DNA of 64,000 nucleotides from Oscillatoriaceae cyanobacterium Prado104 (GCA_025454405.1 JALOON010000047.1:1-64000); one strand, 5' to 3'; positions 18,665 through 29,028 are shown, counted from the stretch's first letter. The notes: generated by a model from the sequence alone, not told the origin. Program-made: numbers and translations.

Positions 18665-19342
18665 GTGAAAAATTTAGTCACTGTTTATTTAGCGATCGCC
18701 CTGTTACACTCAGTCCCCGCTAAAGTTCAATCTCAGCAGATAATAATAGACCCGATCGATCGAGTTGTCGGTGCGGGATTGATGAGTAGAGATGCTACTG
18801 GCAATTTTAACGCAGATAGCCTGCTCAGCCGTGCCGAATTGGCTTCTTTGCTGGTAAAAACTTTTGACTTGGACAAACGGAAAACAAATCAAAAACCCGA
18901 TATAGATTTGCCCGATGTAGCCAAAAGTCATTGGGCTTACAGCGCGATCCAAACAGTCTTAAAAACAGGGACGATGGCGGGCTATCGCGACGGAATGTTT
19001 TTCCCAAATCAAAGGGTAACTCGGGCAGAAGCTTTGGCAATTTTTGCTCAGGCTTACGGGGTTTTTCAGTTTCCCGACACAACTATTTCCGAGATTTTAG
19101 CTAAGTATCCAGATGCTGGAGAAATCCCGAATTGGGCGAGAAAATCTATGGCTACAGCACTTTATGAAGGTTTTGTCAATCTTGAATTCGGGAGTAATAA
19201 AATTAATCCTTTGAAGCCGATAACTCGCGGCGATATCGCTTACGCTTTGAGCAAATATTTGGAACGACAGTTAAGACCGACTCCTTTTCCTTTCCCGGAC
19301 GATCGACCTCCCAATCGCGGTGCGGGCAGAGGAAAGTTGTGA
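18665..19342 (+). CDS. Exported S-layer-homology (SLH) domain protein
   Basis: The start is GTG, giving MKNLVTVYLAIALLHSVPAKVQS, a signal peptide with likely cleavage after VQS. Three SLH-type segments follow: around 35-75 (LLSRAELASLLVKTFDL), 85-125 (DVAKSHWAYSAIQTVLKTG, MAGYRDGMFFPNQRVTRAEAL) and 135-205 (IPNWARKSMATALYEGFVN, ITRGDIAYALSKYLE). SLH domains bind cell-wall-linked polymers or, in cyanobacteria, link the outer membrane to peptidoglycan. At 225 residues it has no porin barrel, so it is a small periplasmic SLH protein. The Pro-rich C-terminus (PTPFPFPDDRPPN) is probably unstructured. Confidence 0.85.
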   Translation: MKNLVTVYLAIALLHSVPAKVQSQQIIIDPIDRVVGAGLMSRDATGNFNADSLLSRAELASLLVKTFDLDKRKTNQKPDIDLPDVAKSHWAYSAIQTVLKTGTMAGYRDGMFFPNQRVTRAEALAIFAQAYGVFQFPDTTISEILAKYPDAGEIPNWARKSMATALYEGFVNLEFGSNKINPLKPITRGDIAYALSKYLERQLRPTPFPFPDDRPPNRGAGRGKL

Positions 19343-19461
19343 GTTAAGAAAAGTTTTGAGTTTTAAATTTTGAGTTTTGAGTTAAAGACATTTCTTAATT
19401 CACAACTCAACACTCAACACTCAAAACTCTCGATAATCTGCTGTCTGCCTGCAATCCTAAT
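19343..19461. repeat. Inverted AAAACTC/GAGTTTT microrepeats
   Basis: GAGTTTTAAATTTTGAGTTTTGAG is followed after about 20 bp by CACAACTCAACACTCAACACTCAAAACTC, so the block can form a long imperfect hairpin between two convergent genes. It may act as a bidirectional terminator. Confidence 0.55.
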
Positions 19462-20121
19462 TTACGCCAATTGTAACTGCAGGTTTTGCAATTTGCAAAT
19501 CGCTTTCAATACTTGAACTAACAAGATCGATCGCTCTCGATCGATCAAATTCAATTCCGGTAAAATCTGATAAGTGCAAGGATTTCCTCGCGTCAGATGC
19601 ACAAACTGATAGTTGCGTCCATTTGTTGTTAATCCCCAAACAGAGGGTTGCTGCTGCAAGCTTTTATAAGCATAAGTCAGCAATTGCGGCAAACCTGACC
19701 AAGAATCGATCGCGCTATTTTTTGCCTCGACTACCAAAATCCAAAACTGCGTTGTCGCTATCTCTGTATCCGGCTGATTCAATGCTAAAATATCCAACCG
19801 TCCTTTAATTAAAGTATCCTTATCTTCTACTTCGATCGGAATGCTATCTTCCAGAGTCAGCATCACGGGAACTTTAAAAAATCCCGTTAATCTCATCAAG
19901 GGCGAAAGTGATAAAAACTTAACCAATTCTTCAGAAACTTTTCCCATTTCTAGATAGCGACAAAAGTCGTTGCTGATTTCCCATAATTCCTGCTGTTCAA
20001 AATCAGTCAGCGGTTCCACAGATAAAAAATCATCAAAAGAACCTCCAGGCTGTCTTTCTAGCTTGAGAAGGCGGCGAACATCTTTTAGCGAAAGGTTGCT
20101 GGCGTCTAGATTTTGAGTCAT
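19462..20121 (-). CDS. PD-(D/E)XK nuclease-like protein (restriction-endonuclease-like)
   Basis: The C-terminal half shows GRLDILALNQ followed by FWILVVEAKNS, the Asp...Glu-x-Lys pattern of PD-(D/E)XK nucleases. After it comes LPQLLTYAYKSLQQQPSVWGLTTNGRNY, the helix and strand that follow the core in the HsdR-type N-terminal nuclease domain. The first half is helical. Cyanobacteria carry many stand-alone proteins of this kind, often called restriction subunit R without evidence. The frame opens at 20193, but MTQNLDASNLSLKD at 20121 is the natural-looking start. No methylase or helicase lies nearby, so a complete restriction system is not supported. Confidence 0.75.
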   Translation of the reverse strand: MTQNLDASNLSLKDVRRLLKLERQPGGSFDDFLSVEPLTDFEQQELWEISNDFCRYLEMGKVSEELVKFLSLSPLMRLTGFFKVPVMLTLEDSIPIEVEDKDTLIKGRLDILALNQPDTEIATTQFWILVVEAKNSAIDSWSGLPQLLTYAYKSLQQQPSVWGLTTNGRNYQFVHLTRGNPCTYQILPELNLIDRERSILLVQVLKAICKLQNLQLQLA

Positions 20122-20247
20122 AGCTTTAGGGCGATCGGCTGTTGCGGTAAATTCTATTATAGAATCCTTGGCAGTGAATTCGCGCAAAAACATCTTAACT
20201 TTTGTGTCACTTTTGTCTGTCGAAAATTCGAGTAATTTTTGATGGCT

Positions 20248-22218
20248 TTAGCTAGATTGTTCGTGATTTCCAGCAGGTATGAACGCAGTAAAAACAGAGC
20301 CTTTTCCTAACTCGCTTTCTACTAAAATCTCGCCGCCCATCATTTGACAGTAATGGCGGCTAATTGTCAGCCCCAATCCCGTGCCGCCGTACTCCCGCGT
20401 TGCCGAATTGTCGGCTTGAACGAATGCTTCAAACAACTTGTGTTGCTGTTCCTCTGACATTCCAATCCCGGTATCTTGAACTTGAAAGCAGATCCAATCC
20501 GATTGTTGAAAATTTATGCGAGTCCGATCGAGCGATTTCGATCGAGCTATTTTTGCCAGTATTGAATTATCCAATGATGGATTTGCTGCATTGTTTTTTC
20601 CCGTTCCTTCAATGTAGCTGACTGTTAACTTAATGTTGCCGTTTTTAGTAAATTTAGCTGCATTGTTCAGCAAGTTGAGCAGTATTTGCCGCATTTTCCC
20701 AAAGTCCGATCGAATTATTCCCCCCGTTCGATCGCACTCAATTTCTAATACATTGCCATTAGTTTTTACCCAAGCTTGCGCGGGAATTGCCACGTTTTGT
20801 ACTAGCGAGTCGATGCTAAATTCATCAACTTCTAATTTCACGTTGCCGTCTTGAATTTTTGACAAATCGAGGATATCGTTAATCAAAGAAAGCAAGTGAG
20901 TGCCTGCATTTTCAATCTTCTCCAAATCGGGAATAAATTCCTCGCAACCGGCATCTGGCGCGTCTTCTAAAAGTAGCTGGCTGTAGCCGATAATTGCATT
21001 TAAAGGTGTCCGCAACTCGTGGCTCATATTAGCGAGAAATTGGCTTTTTGCATTGTTAGCAGCAACTGCCGTTTCTTTAGCTTTTTTCAATTCTTTTGTA
21101 TGCTCTGAAACCCGCTCGATCAGGTGATTGAGAGAGATTGCTAAAGAGCCTATTTCATCTTGGGCGGCGACGGGTACTCGCAAATCAAAATTAGACTCGA
21201 TCGCTACTTGTTCGGCGACTTGAGTGAGGCTGACAACTGGTTTCGCGATCGCCCGACTGGTGCGGTAAGCAAGAATTCCTGCGATCGCTACCGACAGCAG
21301 CATGCTGACAATAATTATCGCCTTTTCTAATCCTTGAGCGTCCTCCATCACAGTGCCGCTTTGCCGTTCCTGCTGCTGGGCAACTTCGAGAATCAGGCTC
21401 AAGTCCCGAATGCGGGTGCCGATTTGTGTTGTACCTTCTCCGCTGGCGATCGAGAGCAATTTGCGGGCTGATTCTATATCTTGCTGCGATAGTTGCGAGC
21501 GATCTATTTCCTGCAATATCGCTAAGAGTCTTTGAGAGTACGATTCTAAATCGTCGCTGCATTTTTGCAATAAATCTCGCATCACGATCGGATCGGTAGC
21601 CAGCCAAGCAGGTTTGTTTCCTACAAAATTTTCTATTTGCAATTGCACGTTCTTGGCACGAGCAATACTTTCGATAAATTGATTTTTTTGCAGTTCCAGT
21701 TTTGCCGCATCGCCTGCAAAAGAGTCGAAGCTCGAACCCAACATTTGTGCTTCTTGGGCTGCATCTTTAAAATTTCCCAGCAATTGCGCTTGTTGGTGAG
21801 CGTCATTGAGCTGTTCTACTCCTTTTCCTTGATAGTAGTCAGCAATTAACAGTCCGCTCAGCGAGCCAAAAAAGCCGATTCCTATTGCTAGGAAATATCC
21901 GACACCAATTTTTTGATGGATGCCCCAACCACCAATTTTCGGCGATCTACTGAGAAAGTTGTTTAAGGACAAGTTTTCTAATGTTTGCTTGCTTGTCTTG
22001 AGGTTGGTGTCTGTTTGGGGAAACTTCACTTGCTGGCGGTGAAACAGAGTTACTCCTGCATTTATTATTTTAGTGGGTTCTCTGAAAATTTGATGGAAAA
22101 ATTCTTTTCCCCCCTCGAAGGATTCTGCTTTTGGATCGGACTTACCGGCGCTGGCAACAAATCTAACCGATCTGTTCGCACGATCGCCCGATTGTTTTAG
22201 TAAGTTAAGTTTTCCCAT
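20248..22218 (-). CDS. Membrane sensor histidine kinase (HAMP-HisKA-HATPase)
   Basis: This protein of about 656 residues has a first membrane helix ([19 protein letters not shown]), a ~180-residue helical extracytoplasmic sensor, a second helix ([17 protein letters not shown]), HAMP ([17 protein letters not shown]), HisKA with the phospho-His ([19 protein letters not shown]) and a HATPase ([38 protein letters not shown]). It lacks a receiver domain. The frame opens at a GTG at 22251, but ATG at 22218 (MGKLNLLKQ) is preferred. It is a paralogue of the kinase at 52545 with the same architecture. No response regulator is adjacent, so its partner is encoded elsewhere. Confidence 0.9.
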   Translation of the reverse strand: MGKLNLLKQSGDRANRSVRFVASAGKSDPKAESFEGGKEFFHQIFREPTKIINAGVTLFHRQQVKFPQTDTNLKTSKQTLENLSLNNFLSRSPKIGGWGIHQKIGVGYFLAIGIGFFGSLSGLLIADYYQGKGVEQLNDAHQQAQLLGNFKDAAQEAQMLGSSFDSFAGDAAKLELQKNQFIESIARAKNVQLQIENFVGNKPAWLATDPIVMRDLLQKCSDDLESYSQRLLAILQEIDRSQLSQQDIESARKLLSIASGEGTTQIGTRIRDLSLILEVAQQQERQSGTVMEDAQGLEKAIIIVSMLLSVAIAGILAYRTSRAIAKPVVSLTQVAEQVAIESNFDLRVPVAAQDEIGSLAISLNHLIERVSEHTKELKKAKETAVAANNAKSQFLANMSHELRTPLNAIIGYSQLLLEDAPDAGCEEFIPDLEKIENAGTHLLSLINDILDLSKIQDGNVKLEVDEFSIDSLVQNVAIPAQAWVKTNGNVLEIECDRTGGIIRSDFGKMRQILLNLLNNAAKFTKNGNIKLTVSYIEGTGKNNAANPSLDNSILAKIARSKSLDRTRINFQQSDWICFQVQDTGIGMSEEQQHKLFEAFVQADNSATREYGGTGLGLTISRHYCQMMGGEILVESELGKGSVFTAFIPAGNHEQSS

Positions 22219-23025
22219 ATGCAACCGCTGTATTCTACTAAAATCTACCACGATCTTAAATTCCTTAAACGGAAGAGTTGCTTTCTTTGTAAATAGATAA
22301 TCAAATTGCTGGGGGCTGTTGCACCTTTACTTTACGATCTGTAAATACGATCTGTAACAATTGTTCTCAGTACACGATCGAAAACATCGGTACTTATTTG
22401 CGCGAACGGTAAATTATACTGAGATAAAATAAAGGTCGCAAACAATTGTACCTTTTGGCTGCTGCCGAAAGAATTATCCAAAGCCTCGATTGTCTGTTCG
22501 ACACTGCACCCGATTTTTCAGCTTTGGCATTTTGCTGCCAGCGTGGAGGCTGACGTTTGAGGATTTTGTAGAGCACCCAGTTGTGACTTTCGATTGCAGC
22601 AAGTCGCGATGGCAAGGGTCGATCGAGCGACTGCACCCGGTCGATCGGTTCTCGGCATTGCTGCCAGCAATGAGATGTTTCTCAAACTATAACTTCAAAT
22701 GTTACCTAAAGCAATCCGAAAATTTACTTTTAATGGGATTGACGGGGGTTGAATTTATAACTGCAGATTTTTTTAATTTTGCGATCGCGGGGCGTACCTA
22801 CGTATCTTGAGATTTGTTGAAAATTTTTTATCGAAGTTCAAAAAAGATTCGATCGGAACTTACGCAAACAACGCGGTTAGGGGCAAAAGTCGCCATTTTT
22901 TCCCTAGAGATACTGACGCAGAAACCGGGTATTTAGTTCCCGGTGCGCCCCAAACTAAATACGCAGCCCTAAAGCGAAAAATTCCCCAACAGCAATTCTC
23001 CTTGTGCCTTGTTGTTTGGCGAGCC
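22219..23025. other. 807-bp spacer without recognisable gene
   Basis: The spacer between the kinase promoter side and the dnaB 3' end contains HIP1 sites and a GAAACCGGGTATTTAGTTCCCGG palindrome at about 22922. Several short overlapping frames occur on both strands, none with domain-like composition or ribosome-site support. Promoter elements of the kinase must lie in its left part. Confidence 0.4.
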
Positions 23026-25635
23026 CTATCGCTTGGGAGATGCTAGATTGCGGAAACAGGTAAATTGGGCATCAAATAATAGTTTGATAATGCCTGTCGG
23101 ACCGTTTCTATGTTTGGTAATAATTACTTCGGCAATTCCGCGATCGGGCGAATCGGGATTGTAATATTCATCGCGGTACAGCATAATTACTAAATCGGCG
23201 TCTTGTTCGATCGAGTTGTGAACGATGATGTCATTAGCAACAAAATTATGAAGTCCCGGAACAGTCAGATCGAAGACTTCTTCCACTCCATCTTCTGCAA
23301 TAGAAACAACTTCGTCCCAATACAGATGACTCTCTGCAAACTGGTGAAGCCGATCTGATTTCACAACCCTTGCTAATCGCGCAGTTCGTTCGCGACTCAA
23401 ATTCTGACGGTGCAAACCCGTGCCACAATACTCAATGCCAAGTCCTGCTTGCATTTGGCGGTGAGTTAAACCAATCTGCTGCATAGCTGGCAGCGCATAA
23501 AGCGGCCAAACTGCATGAGGAACGATATCACGATTTGTATTCGCTACTCGAACATGCAAATATTCCTCGATCGTGCTTAAGCATTGCTGCTTGTATTGTC
23601 CAACCGCACCAATTTCAGAAATGAATCGCTCTAAATCTGATTTGCCAGTGATTGTGACAAGATATATGTCTCGACCTTTACCAACTTGAGGTTGTCGCTT
23701 GAGTCGAGCATTAATCTCGAATCGCAACAAAAGAGACTGAACGCCTTGTGCAAGTTGTTTGCTGCTACTTGTGTAAAATGCAACTGGGCGTGGCCGACTG
23801 CCTTGAATCAGCTTGATACAACCATCAGTGCTCCATAAATGCCGTAGAAAGATCGAGATCGCGGACTTGGGTTGTTCAAAGACAAGCGATGGAACAAATT
23901 TCTCATGCGATCGCAATCCGAAAACGCCCAAGTTATCCAACCATTGGGCGATCGGGTTTCGAGTGTTTCGACTCAATCTTTCACTTGAACTCAAATATAC
24001 TTGATACCAATCTCGCTCTTGAACAATGCGAGGGGTGAGCGCTTCACCGAATGCCTTAGTTGCCAAATTAGAAACAATTTCGGCGAGATCTATTTCTCTT
24101 GTTGTGTACTGTATTGCGTGACGTGGCAGAGTACAGCCATCCCCAATCAGGTGTCCTAAAAGCGCAAGTTTCTCGTCACTGACTGACTGTGAGATTGAAC
24201 TTACAATTTGACGGGGAAGTGCCAGATATTCTTTTTTGTTCAATTCGTTCAATTGTTTCCAACCATGAATGGTTAGGAATTTGTGACTTCCAGTAGCACG
24301 AATGGTTCGACCACTTCGAGTTGTCAATCGAAAAACAGGTTGAGTTCCAGTCGAAAAAGCATTGCTAACTTCTGCGCGTTCTAATTGCAGTGTTTCTTCA
24401 TTCAGCGCCCAGACTGCAAAGTTAGATTTTCCGATCAGATTCGCAATCGGGACTTGCGCACCAGTATCAGCTAGCGTTACCAAACTATCACCCGTCAAGC
24501 AGCCGCTTTCGCGTAAATCTGACATCATCGGCCGCTTGTTTGTCCTCGCTTCCACACTTCTACTCAACTGAGACAAAGCAATAATCGGCACGCTGAGTTC
24601 GCGGGCTAAACCTTTGAGACTTCTAGTAATTCGAGATAATTCTTGCACGCGGTTGTCGCTGCTACCTTCCATTAATTGCAGGTAATCTAACAAGATTAAT
24701 CCTAAAGCTCCGCCTTGTTCGGCTTGGAGGCGGCGGGCTTTCGATCGAATCTCCGTAACGGTAACATTGGGAGTATCGTCAATAAAAATTGGCAGTTCCG
24801 ATAAGTTACCAATTGCTTCGCTGATAGGTTCCCATTCATTTTGACTGATTCGGCCCGATCGCAACCTATTACTTTCGATTTTAGCTTCGCCAGACAGGAT
24901 GCGCTGCACTAACTGTTCCTTTGACATTTCCAAGCTGAAAATAGCTACAGGCAATCTTTGCTGTCCGGCGGCGATATGGTGAGCAATATTAGTACAAAAT
25001 GCCGTTTTACCCATTGCCGGCCTCCCAGCAACAATGATTAAATCCGATCGCTGGAAGCCTCCTGTCATGGCATCTAAGTCGTAAAAACCGCAGGGAATTC
25101 CGGGAAGTGACAGACCTTCATTGCGATTTTCCAGTTCTTGAAATGTGACATTTAATGTTTCGCCGATCGACACTAAATCTTGTTGAGGCCTGTCTTGAGT
25201 TATGCTGAAAACTTCTTGTTCTGCTTTGTCTAAAACAGTTGGTAACGGTGTAGCTGTTTCGTAACCTAACTGCACTATATTATTGCCAGCTTCGATCAAC
25301 CGGCGGCGCTGGTATTTATCTTCTACTAAAATTGCATATTGGTCGATGTTGACAGCAGAAACAGTGCGATCGACCAACTGCGCTAATTTAGTTTGCCCGC
25401 CGATTTGCTCCAATCGATTGCGATCGGCCAGCAAAGTAGTAACTGTCATCAAATCTGTAGGCTGACCTTGAAAAAATAAATCCAAAGCCGTGCGATAAAT
25501 AGTTTGATGAGCGGCGATCGAAAAAAACTCGGGACGCAGAATTTCGGCAATGCGAGAAATAGCTTCCGGGTCAATTAAAATGCCCCCCAGAATCGCTTCT
25601 TCTGCCTCGATATTTGTCGGCATCACATCGCTCAT
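23026..25635 (-). CDS. dnaB: Replicative DNA helicase DnaB containing an intein
   Basis: DnaB unwinds DNA at the fork. The extein parts are residues 1-378 and 808-869, together 440, the normal DnaB length. The N-terminal domain is EAEEAILGGILIDPEAI...; the RecA-like domain has Walker A GRPAMGKTAF, FSLEMSKEQL, Walker B LILLDYLQLM and ALSQLSRSVE. After the intein, SIEQDADLVIMLYRDEYY and KHRNGPTG with the Arg finger region complete it. The interrupted point lies in SDLRESG/SIEQDAD, a highly conserved ATPase motif, so splicing is essential for function. rplI lies upstream on the same strand, an ancient gene order. Confidence 0.96.
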   Translation of the reverse strand: MSDVMPTNIEAEEAILGGILIDPEAISRIAEILRPEFFSIAAHQTIYRTALDLFFQGQPTDLMTVTTLLADRNRLEQIGGQTKLAQLVDRTVSAVNIDQYAILVEDKYQRRRLIEAGNNIVQLGYETATPLPTVLDKAEQEVFSITQDRPQQDLVSIGETLNVTFQELENRNEGLSLPGIPCGFYDLDAMTGGFQRSDLIIVAGRPAMGKTAFCTNIAHHIAAGQQRLPVAIFSLEMSKEQLVQRILSGEAKIESNRLRSGRISQNEWEPISEAIGNLSELPIFIDDTPNVTVTEIRSKARRLQAEQGGALGLILLDYLQLMEGSSDNRVQELSRITRSLKGLARELSVPIIALSQLSRSVEARTNKRPMMSDLRESGCLTGDSLVTLADTGAQVPIANLIGKSNFAVWALNEETLQLERAEVSNAFSTGTQPVFRLTTRSGRTIRATGSHKFLTIHGWKQLNELNKKEYLALPRQIVSSISQSVSDEKLALLGHLIGDGCTLPRHAIQYTTREIDLAEIVSNLATKAFGEALTPRIVQERDWYQVYLSSSERLSRNTRNPIAQWLDNLGVFGLRSHEKFVPSLVFEQPKSAISIFLRHLWSTDGCIKLIQGSRPRPVAFYTSSSKQLAQGVQSLLLRFEINARLKRQPQVGKGRDIYLVTITGKSDLERFISEIGAVGQYKQQCLSTIEEYLHVRVANTNRDIVPHAVWPLYALPAMQQIGLTHRQMQAGLGIEYCGTGLHRQNLSRERTARLARVVKSDRLHQFAESHLYWDEVVSIAEDGVEEVFDLTVPGLHNFVANDIIVHNSIEQDADLVIMLYRDEYYNPDSPDRGIAEVIITKHRNGPTGIIKLLFDAQFTCFRNLASPKR
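23215..24501 (-). other. DnaB intein (429 aa) with LAGLIDADG homing endonuclease
   Basis: Residues 379-807 of the DnaB frame form an intein. Block A is CLTGDSLVTLADTG with Cys1. Block B is RTIRATGSHKFLT with its His, and the C-terminal blocks are VEEVFDLTVPGLHNF and VANDIIVHN, ending His-Asn before Ser+1. Two LAGLIDADG-type helices (LLGHLIGDGCT and FLRHLWSTDGCI, each with an acidic residue) indicate an endonuclease that may be active. The insertion site after DLRESG and the 429-residue length match what I remember of the Synechocystis Ssp DnaB intein, so it is the same allele. Confidence 0.95.
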
Positions 25636-25874
25636 CGGTCATTAGTCCTCAGTTATTAGTCCTCAGTCATTAGTTATTAGTCATTAGTCATCGATCGGGC
25701 TACAGTTAGCTATCAACTATCATCAATTATCAACAGTATTCCCAGCTAGTTGCAAGCTATCGATCGATCGACTATCAACTGTCAATTCTCGACGCTCGCA
25801 CTCTATGACGATCGCGAGCGGGGACGCTCGCACTCTAAACTGTCAATTGTCAACTGTCAACTGTCAACTGACTC
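25636..25874. repeat. Repeat spacer between rplI and dnaB
   Basis: TCATTAGTYATTAGTCCTCAG units, TATCAACTGTCAA heptamers and one GCGAGCGGGGACGCTCGC palindrome (about 25814) fill the gap. The repeats separate two genes that are closely spaced in many bacteria. Confidence 0.65.
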
Positions 25875-26333
25875 TTACATCGGTAGAACTTGAATCTCAA
25901 CTTCTGCCGTAACTTCAGCGTGCAGTTTGATTTCAGCTTTATAAGTACCTGTTTTGCGAATTTCGGGAACGGTGATGCCGCGCCGATCGACCTCTTGACT
26001 GGTAGAGTTGAAAATCATTTCTGCTACTTCCTGGCTGGTAACAGTACCGAAAATAGCGTCTCCTTCGCCGACTTGCTTGGAGATGGTAAAAGGCCCTGCT
26101 GCTTCGAGGGAGGTTTTGCGCACTTCCGCTTGCTTCTTGAGTTCTAGCTGGCGCTGTCTTTCTTCCTCGCGGCGGCGTTCAGCTTGCTTGAGAATGCCCG
26201 GAGTGGCGCGAAATGCCAGGGCTTGGGGTACGAGATAGTTGCGGGCGTAGCCTGGGGCTACTTCTACTACGTCGCCAGCTTTGCCGAGTTTGCTGACATC
26301 TTTGTTTAAAACTAATTGGACGCGCTTGGCCAT
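25875..26333 (-). CDS. rplI: 50S ribosomal protein L9
   Basis: L9 binds 23S rRNA domain V near L1 and limits frameshifting. The 152-residue protein begins [37 protein letters not shown], the L9 N-terminal signature, has the long connecting helix ([20 protein letters not shown]) and a C-terminal domain with [17 protein letters not shown]. Length and start are standard. It lies upstream of dnaB on the same strand. Confidence 0.97.
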   Translation of the reverse strand: MAKRVQLVLNKDVSKLGKAGDVVEVAPGYARNYLVPQALAFRATPGILKQAERRREEERQRQLELKKQAEVRKTSLEAAGPFTISKQVGEGDAIFGTVTSQEVAEMIFNSTSQEVDRRGITVPEIRKTGTYKAEIKLHAEVTAEVEIQVLPM

Positions 26334-26910
26334 GATCGTTGTTAGTGGTTTTTGACTCGAACATTCAATATTAGCGAAGTTTCAGGGGCGATCGCAAGAG
26401 AGTTGAGAGTTGAAAGTTGACAGTTGAGAGTTGCCTGTGAGAAAGCAGGAAAAATATTTTTTTAAAAAAATAATCTGCGGGCTGCATCTAAAATCTCAAA
26501 TTCTAGATGTGAAGTTTTGATGAAGAGTTCGCCTTAATGGTAAAATCCCAACATCGATCGAAAGATGGAGCGCGGGCAATCGCACTTAAAGGCGATGTCA
26601 AATGAAACATACCGAAAATTTGAGCGCAGCGTGGCAGAAGGTCAAAGCCTCATTTTTGAGGAAAAACTTAGATGTCAGGGTAGGCATTTCTGGTATTTGA
26701 TTCTTTTTTTGGGTTCGATGTATCGAACTTGCGAGTGCAGAATTTATCCAAGAAACGAGAAGAAAGTCTTGCTTTCGTAGTTCGCTTTCATCAAACGACA
26801 CAGAGGAAGGGTAAGGCTGGCCGCAGTCAGCACAACCCGATTCAGTGTCGAGAATCGCTGTACTTACTTGTATGGCGAGTAAGTCAACTTTTTTTAATTT
26901 AATCAATCCT
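26334..26910. other. 577-bp spacer upstream of rplI and a GT8 gene
   Basis: This region lies between divergent genes and must carry both promoters. It begins with TTGACAG/TTGAGAG heptamers (26400-26430) and an AT-rich stretch with poly-A/T runs. Short ORFs on both strands have unlikely composition and were not accepted. Nothing else was recognised. Confidence 0.4.
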
Positions 26911-27747
26911 ATGCACCTATTTATAGCAGGCGGTCAACAGTACGTATTGGGGCTGGCGGCACTGCTCAAGTCAGTAGAACTCAATGCTACGCAAGATGTG
27001 CGTCAGTCAGTAAGAATTACCATCGTATCGCAAGGGATAACTGCACAGCAAAAGCACAAGTTGCAGAATTGCTGCAAATACGAAATTGATTGGCAAGAAT
27101 TTCAATCTAATTATGACGATCTTTTGTGCATCAACGGATCGAGAATTGCTTACGTGAAATTGGAACCAGAAAAATATACAACAGCACCAGAAAGGCTGAT
27201 TTGGCTCGACAGCGATACGATCGTTCTGGGAAGTTTAGAGCCAATTTGGAACCTAGACCTTAAAGGAATGCCAATAGCAGCAGCACCCAACCCTTGGGGA
27301 AATCCTAACAATCCTAGAGATCGCAAGCCTTATTTCAATACAGGTCTATTAGTTTACGACATGAAACTTTGGCAGGAAGAACAACTGTCCAAAAAATTGA
27401 TAAAAAACGCCAAAATTAACATTTGGGGCGATTGCGACCAAGGGGCATTCAATTCAGTTTTAGCGGGGAGGTGGCATAAATTAGATCGGATTTGGAACAA
27501 TGCCGTTACTGAAGATGCGTCAACTAAAGTGATGCACTTTATGTCAAGACCGAAACCGTGGGAAAGCCCCAAACCAAATAAATTGTGGTTGGAAATGCTG
27601 TATCAAACACCATTTAAGGACGAACTGCTCAAAGTTAATAAGTCTAATTGGCTGTTCAATTTTGAGCTAAAATACAGGCAGCGGGAGGTGTGGGTGACGC
27701 AACCGATCGTCAAATTTAAGAGCTACGTGAAAAACAAACAGCGTTAA
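26911..27747 (+). CDS. Glycosyltransferase, family 8-like
   Basis: The product of about 278 residues starts MHLFIAGGQQYVLGLAAL and carries the GT-A DxD motif in RLIWLDSDTIVLGSLEPIW, then YFNTGLLVYDMKLWQ and GDCDQGAFNSVLAGRW, and a late VMHFM with the metal-binding His. This layout fits GT8-type retaining sugar transferases. The frame opens at 26845, but the added residues do not match the Rossmann start, so ATG at 26911 was chosen. It begins the surface-glycan stretch that continues to 40.5 kb. Donor and acceptor sugars are unknown. Confidence 0.78.
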   Translation: MHLFIAGGQQYVLGLAALLKSVELNATQDVRQSVRITIVSQGITAQQKHKLQNCCKYEIDWQEFQSNYDDLLCINGSRIAYVKLEPEKYTTAPERLIWLDSDTIVLGSLEPIWNLDLKGMPIAAAPNPWGNPNNPRDRKPYFNTGLLVYDMKLWQEEQLSKKLIKNAKINIWGDCDQGAFNSVLAGRWHKLDRIWNNAVTEDASTKVMHFMSRPKPWESPKPNKLWLEMLYQTPFKDELLKVNKSNWLFNFELKYRQREVWVTQPIVKFKSYVKNKQR

Positions 27748-27869
27748 ATAGTTGAGAGTTGACAGTTAAGAAAAGTTTTGAGTTTTAAATTTTGAGTTTT
27801 GAGTTAAAGACATTTCTTAATTCACAACTCACAACTCCGATTCGATCGCCTGTCTCTTTAAAAATACAA

Positions 27870-27925
27870 GGGGCGGGTTTTTCAACAGGTTCCGCCAAAA
27901 ATTAACAATCTCAAAAACCCGCCCC
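27870..27925. repeat. GGGGCGGGTTT...AAACCCGCCCC palindromic element, copy 1
   Basis: A ~56-bp unit begins GGGGCGGGTTTTTCAAC and ends CTCAAAAACCCGCCCC, forming a long terminal inverted repeat around an AT-rich centre. Related copies are at 39505-39560 and, inverted, at 45715-45772. It looks like a small mobile palindrome. Just upstream are AAAACTC/GAGTTTT microrepeats (27765-27835). Confidence 0.7.
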
Positions 27926-28002
27926 AATCCCGCGGTAAATCGCCATCTACCTCTTTATTTAAGAGTTGAGAGTTGATATTTATCGCTTCCGCTGTCAAGC
28001 AT

Positions 28003-28776
28003 TCAAAATCGGTCTTTCATTCCGCGCAAACGGGTGAAAGCTTGTATCCCATCTCGGCTGTTAGTGGTGGATTGGAGATTGGGAAAATCCCAGCGCAAAA
28101 ACGGGTTTGTACTTTTTTCCAGACCGATGGAAGATGGTACGGTAGGTTGCGATTTGCTTCTCGCTTCCTTAACTTCGGCAAAGCGTTGCTGCAAATCTAA
28201 ATTCTCTCCATCTACACTCAACGCAAACTGCAAATTTTTGAGCGTGTATTCGTGCGCGCACCAAACTCTAGTATCGTCCGGCAAGTTTCGCAATTGCTCC
28301 AAAGAAGCTACCATTTGAGTTGGCGTTCCTTCAAACAGGCGGCCGCAGCCTCCCGCAAACAGGGTATCGCCGCAGAAAAGTTCGCCGGTTTCGCCAGGGT
28401 TGCTGGGCGGAAAATAGTACGCGATGTGGGCTTTTGTGTGTCCCGGTACGAACAGAATTTCAGCGGTTCTACCGGCAAAAGAAACTCGATCGCCCGCTTG
28501 TAAAAACACTTGCTGTCCCGGAATTCTGCCCCGATCTTCAGCGCCGCCGTAAACTGTAATTTGGGGAAAGTTTGCTAACAGTTCCTGGTTGCCACCTACG
28601 TGATCGCTGTGGTGGTGGGTGTTAAAAATTGCCGTTAATTCGGCATCGAGCGATCGCACTTTCTCCAATACCGGTTTTGCTTGCGCTGGATCGACGACCG
28701 CGGCTTGGTGGCGATCGGGGTCGTGCAGTAGGAAAATGTAGTTGTCCGACAGTGCCGGAATCCGATAAACTTGCAT
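28003..28776 (-). CDS. gloB: Hydroxyacylglutathione hydrolase (glyoxalase II)
   Basis: This metallo-beta-lactamase-fold enzyme hydrolyses S-lactoylglutathione, the second step in methylglyoxal detoxification. The 257-residue sequence has the metal site [12 protein letters not shown], the later metal ligands in VPGHTKAHI and [16 protein letters not shown] (bridging Asp), and the C-terminal [14 protein letters not shown] with the last His and glutathione-binding residues. The start [19 protein letters not shown] is typical. It is the only gene on the minus strand within the glycan stretch, so it is probably unrelated to it. Confidence 0.95.
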   Translation of the reverse strand: MQVYRIPALSDNYIFLLHDPDRHQAAVVDPAQAKPVLEKVRSLDAELTAIFNTHHHSDHVGGNQELLANFPQITVYGGAEDRGRIPGQQVFLQAGDRVSFAGRTAEILFVPGHTKAHIAYYFPPSNPGETGELFCGDTLFAGGCGRLFEGTPTQMVASLEQLRNLPDDTRVWCAHEYTLKNLQFALSVDGENLDLQQRFAEVKEARSKSQPTVPSSIGLEKSTNPFLRWDFPNLQSTTNSRDGIQAFTRLRGMKDRF

Positions 28777-28865
28777 GGCAAACTACCTGTTAAGTGGAAG
28801 GAAGAAGGAAGAGTTGACAGTTGACAGTCGAAGGAAGAAGGAAGAAGTAAGGAATCTCTCTTAAT

Positions 28866-28888
28866 CCCTCCCCTTAGCAAGGGGAGGG
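28866..28888. repeat. CCCTCCCC/GGGGAGGG hairpin
   Basis: An 8-bp stem CCCTCCCC/GGGGAGGG with a 7-base loop lies upstream of gloB. Similar hairpins (CCCTAAATCCCCC type, see 30483) are dispersed. CTTCCTT-like microrepeats precede it at 28797-28850. Confidence 0.5.
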
Positions 28889-29028
28889 TTGGGTTGGGGT
28901 AAAAACTTTACCGCTCATTTAGATGAGCTATATAATAGAACTGGTCGGTAAGCTGGTTCGTCAAAAACTGGCAACTGCTGCAACTATTATTGCTGCAACT
29001 ATTATTGCTGCGATTATTATTACATAGA

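Noticed and set aside
19462-20121. Type I restriction subunit of a complete system
   Set aside because: Only a stand-alone PD-(D/E)XK-like domain is present, without methylase, specificity or helicase parts.
22394-22810. ORFs of 80-106 residues in the spacer before the kinase
   Set aside because: They overlap on opposite strands, are rich in Arg/Ser/Cys from HIP1 sites, and show no domain-like pattern.
26565-26906. Short ORFs on both strands upstream of the GT8 gene
   Set aside because: Composition, lack of ribosome sites and mutual overlap argue against genes.
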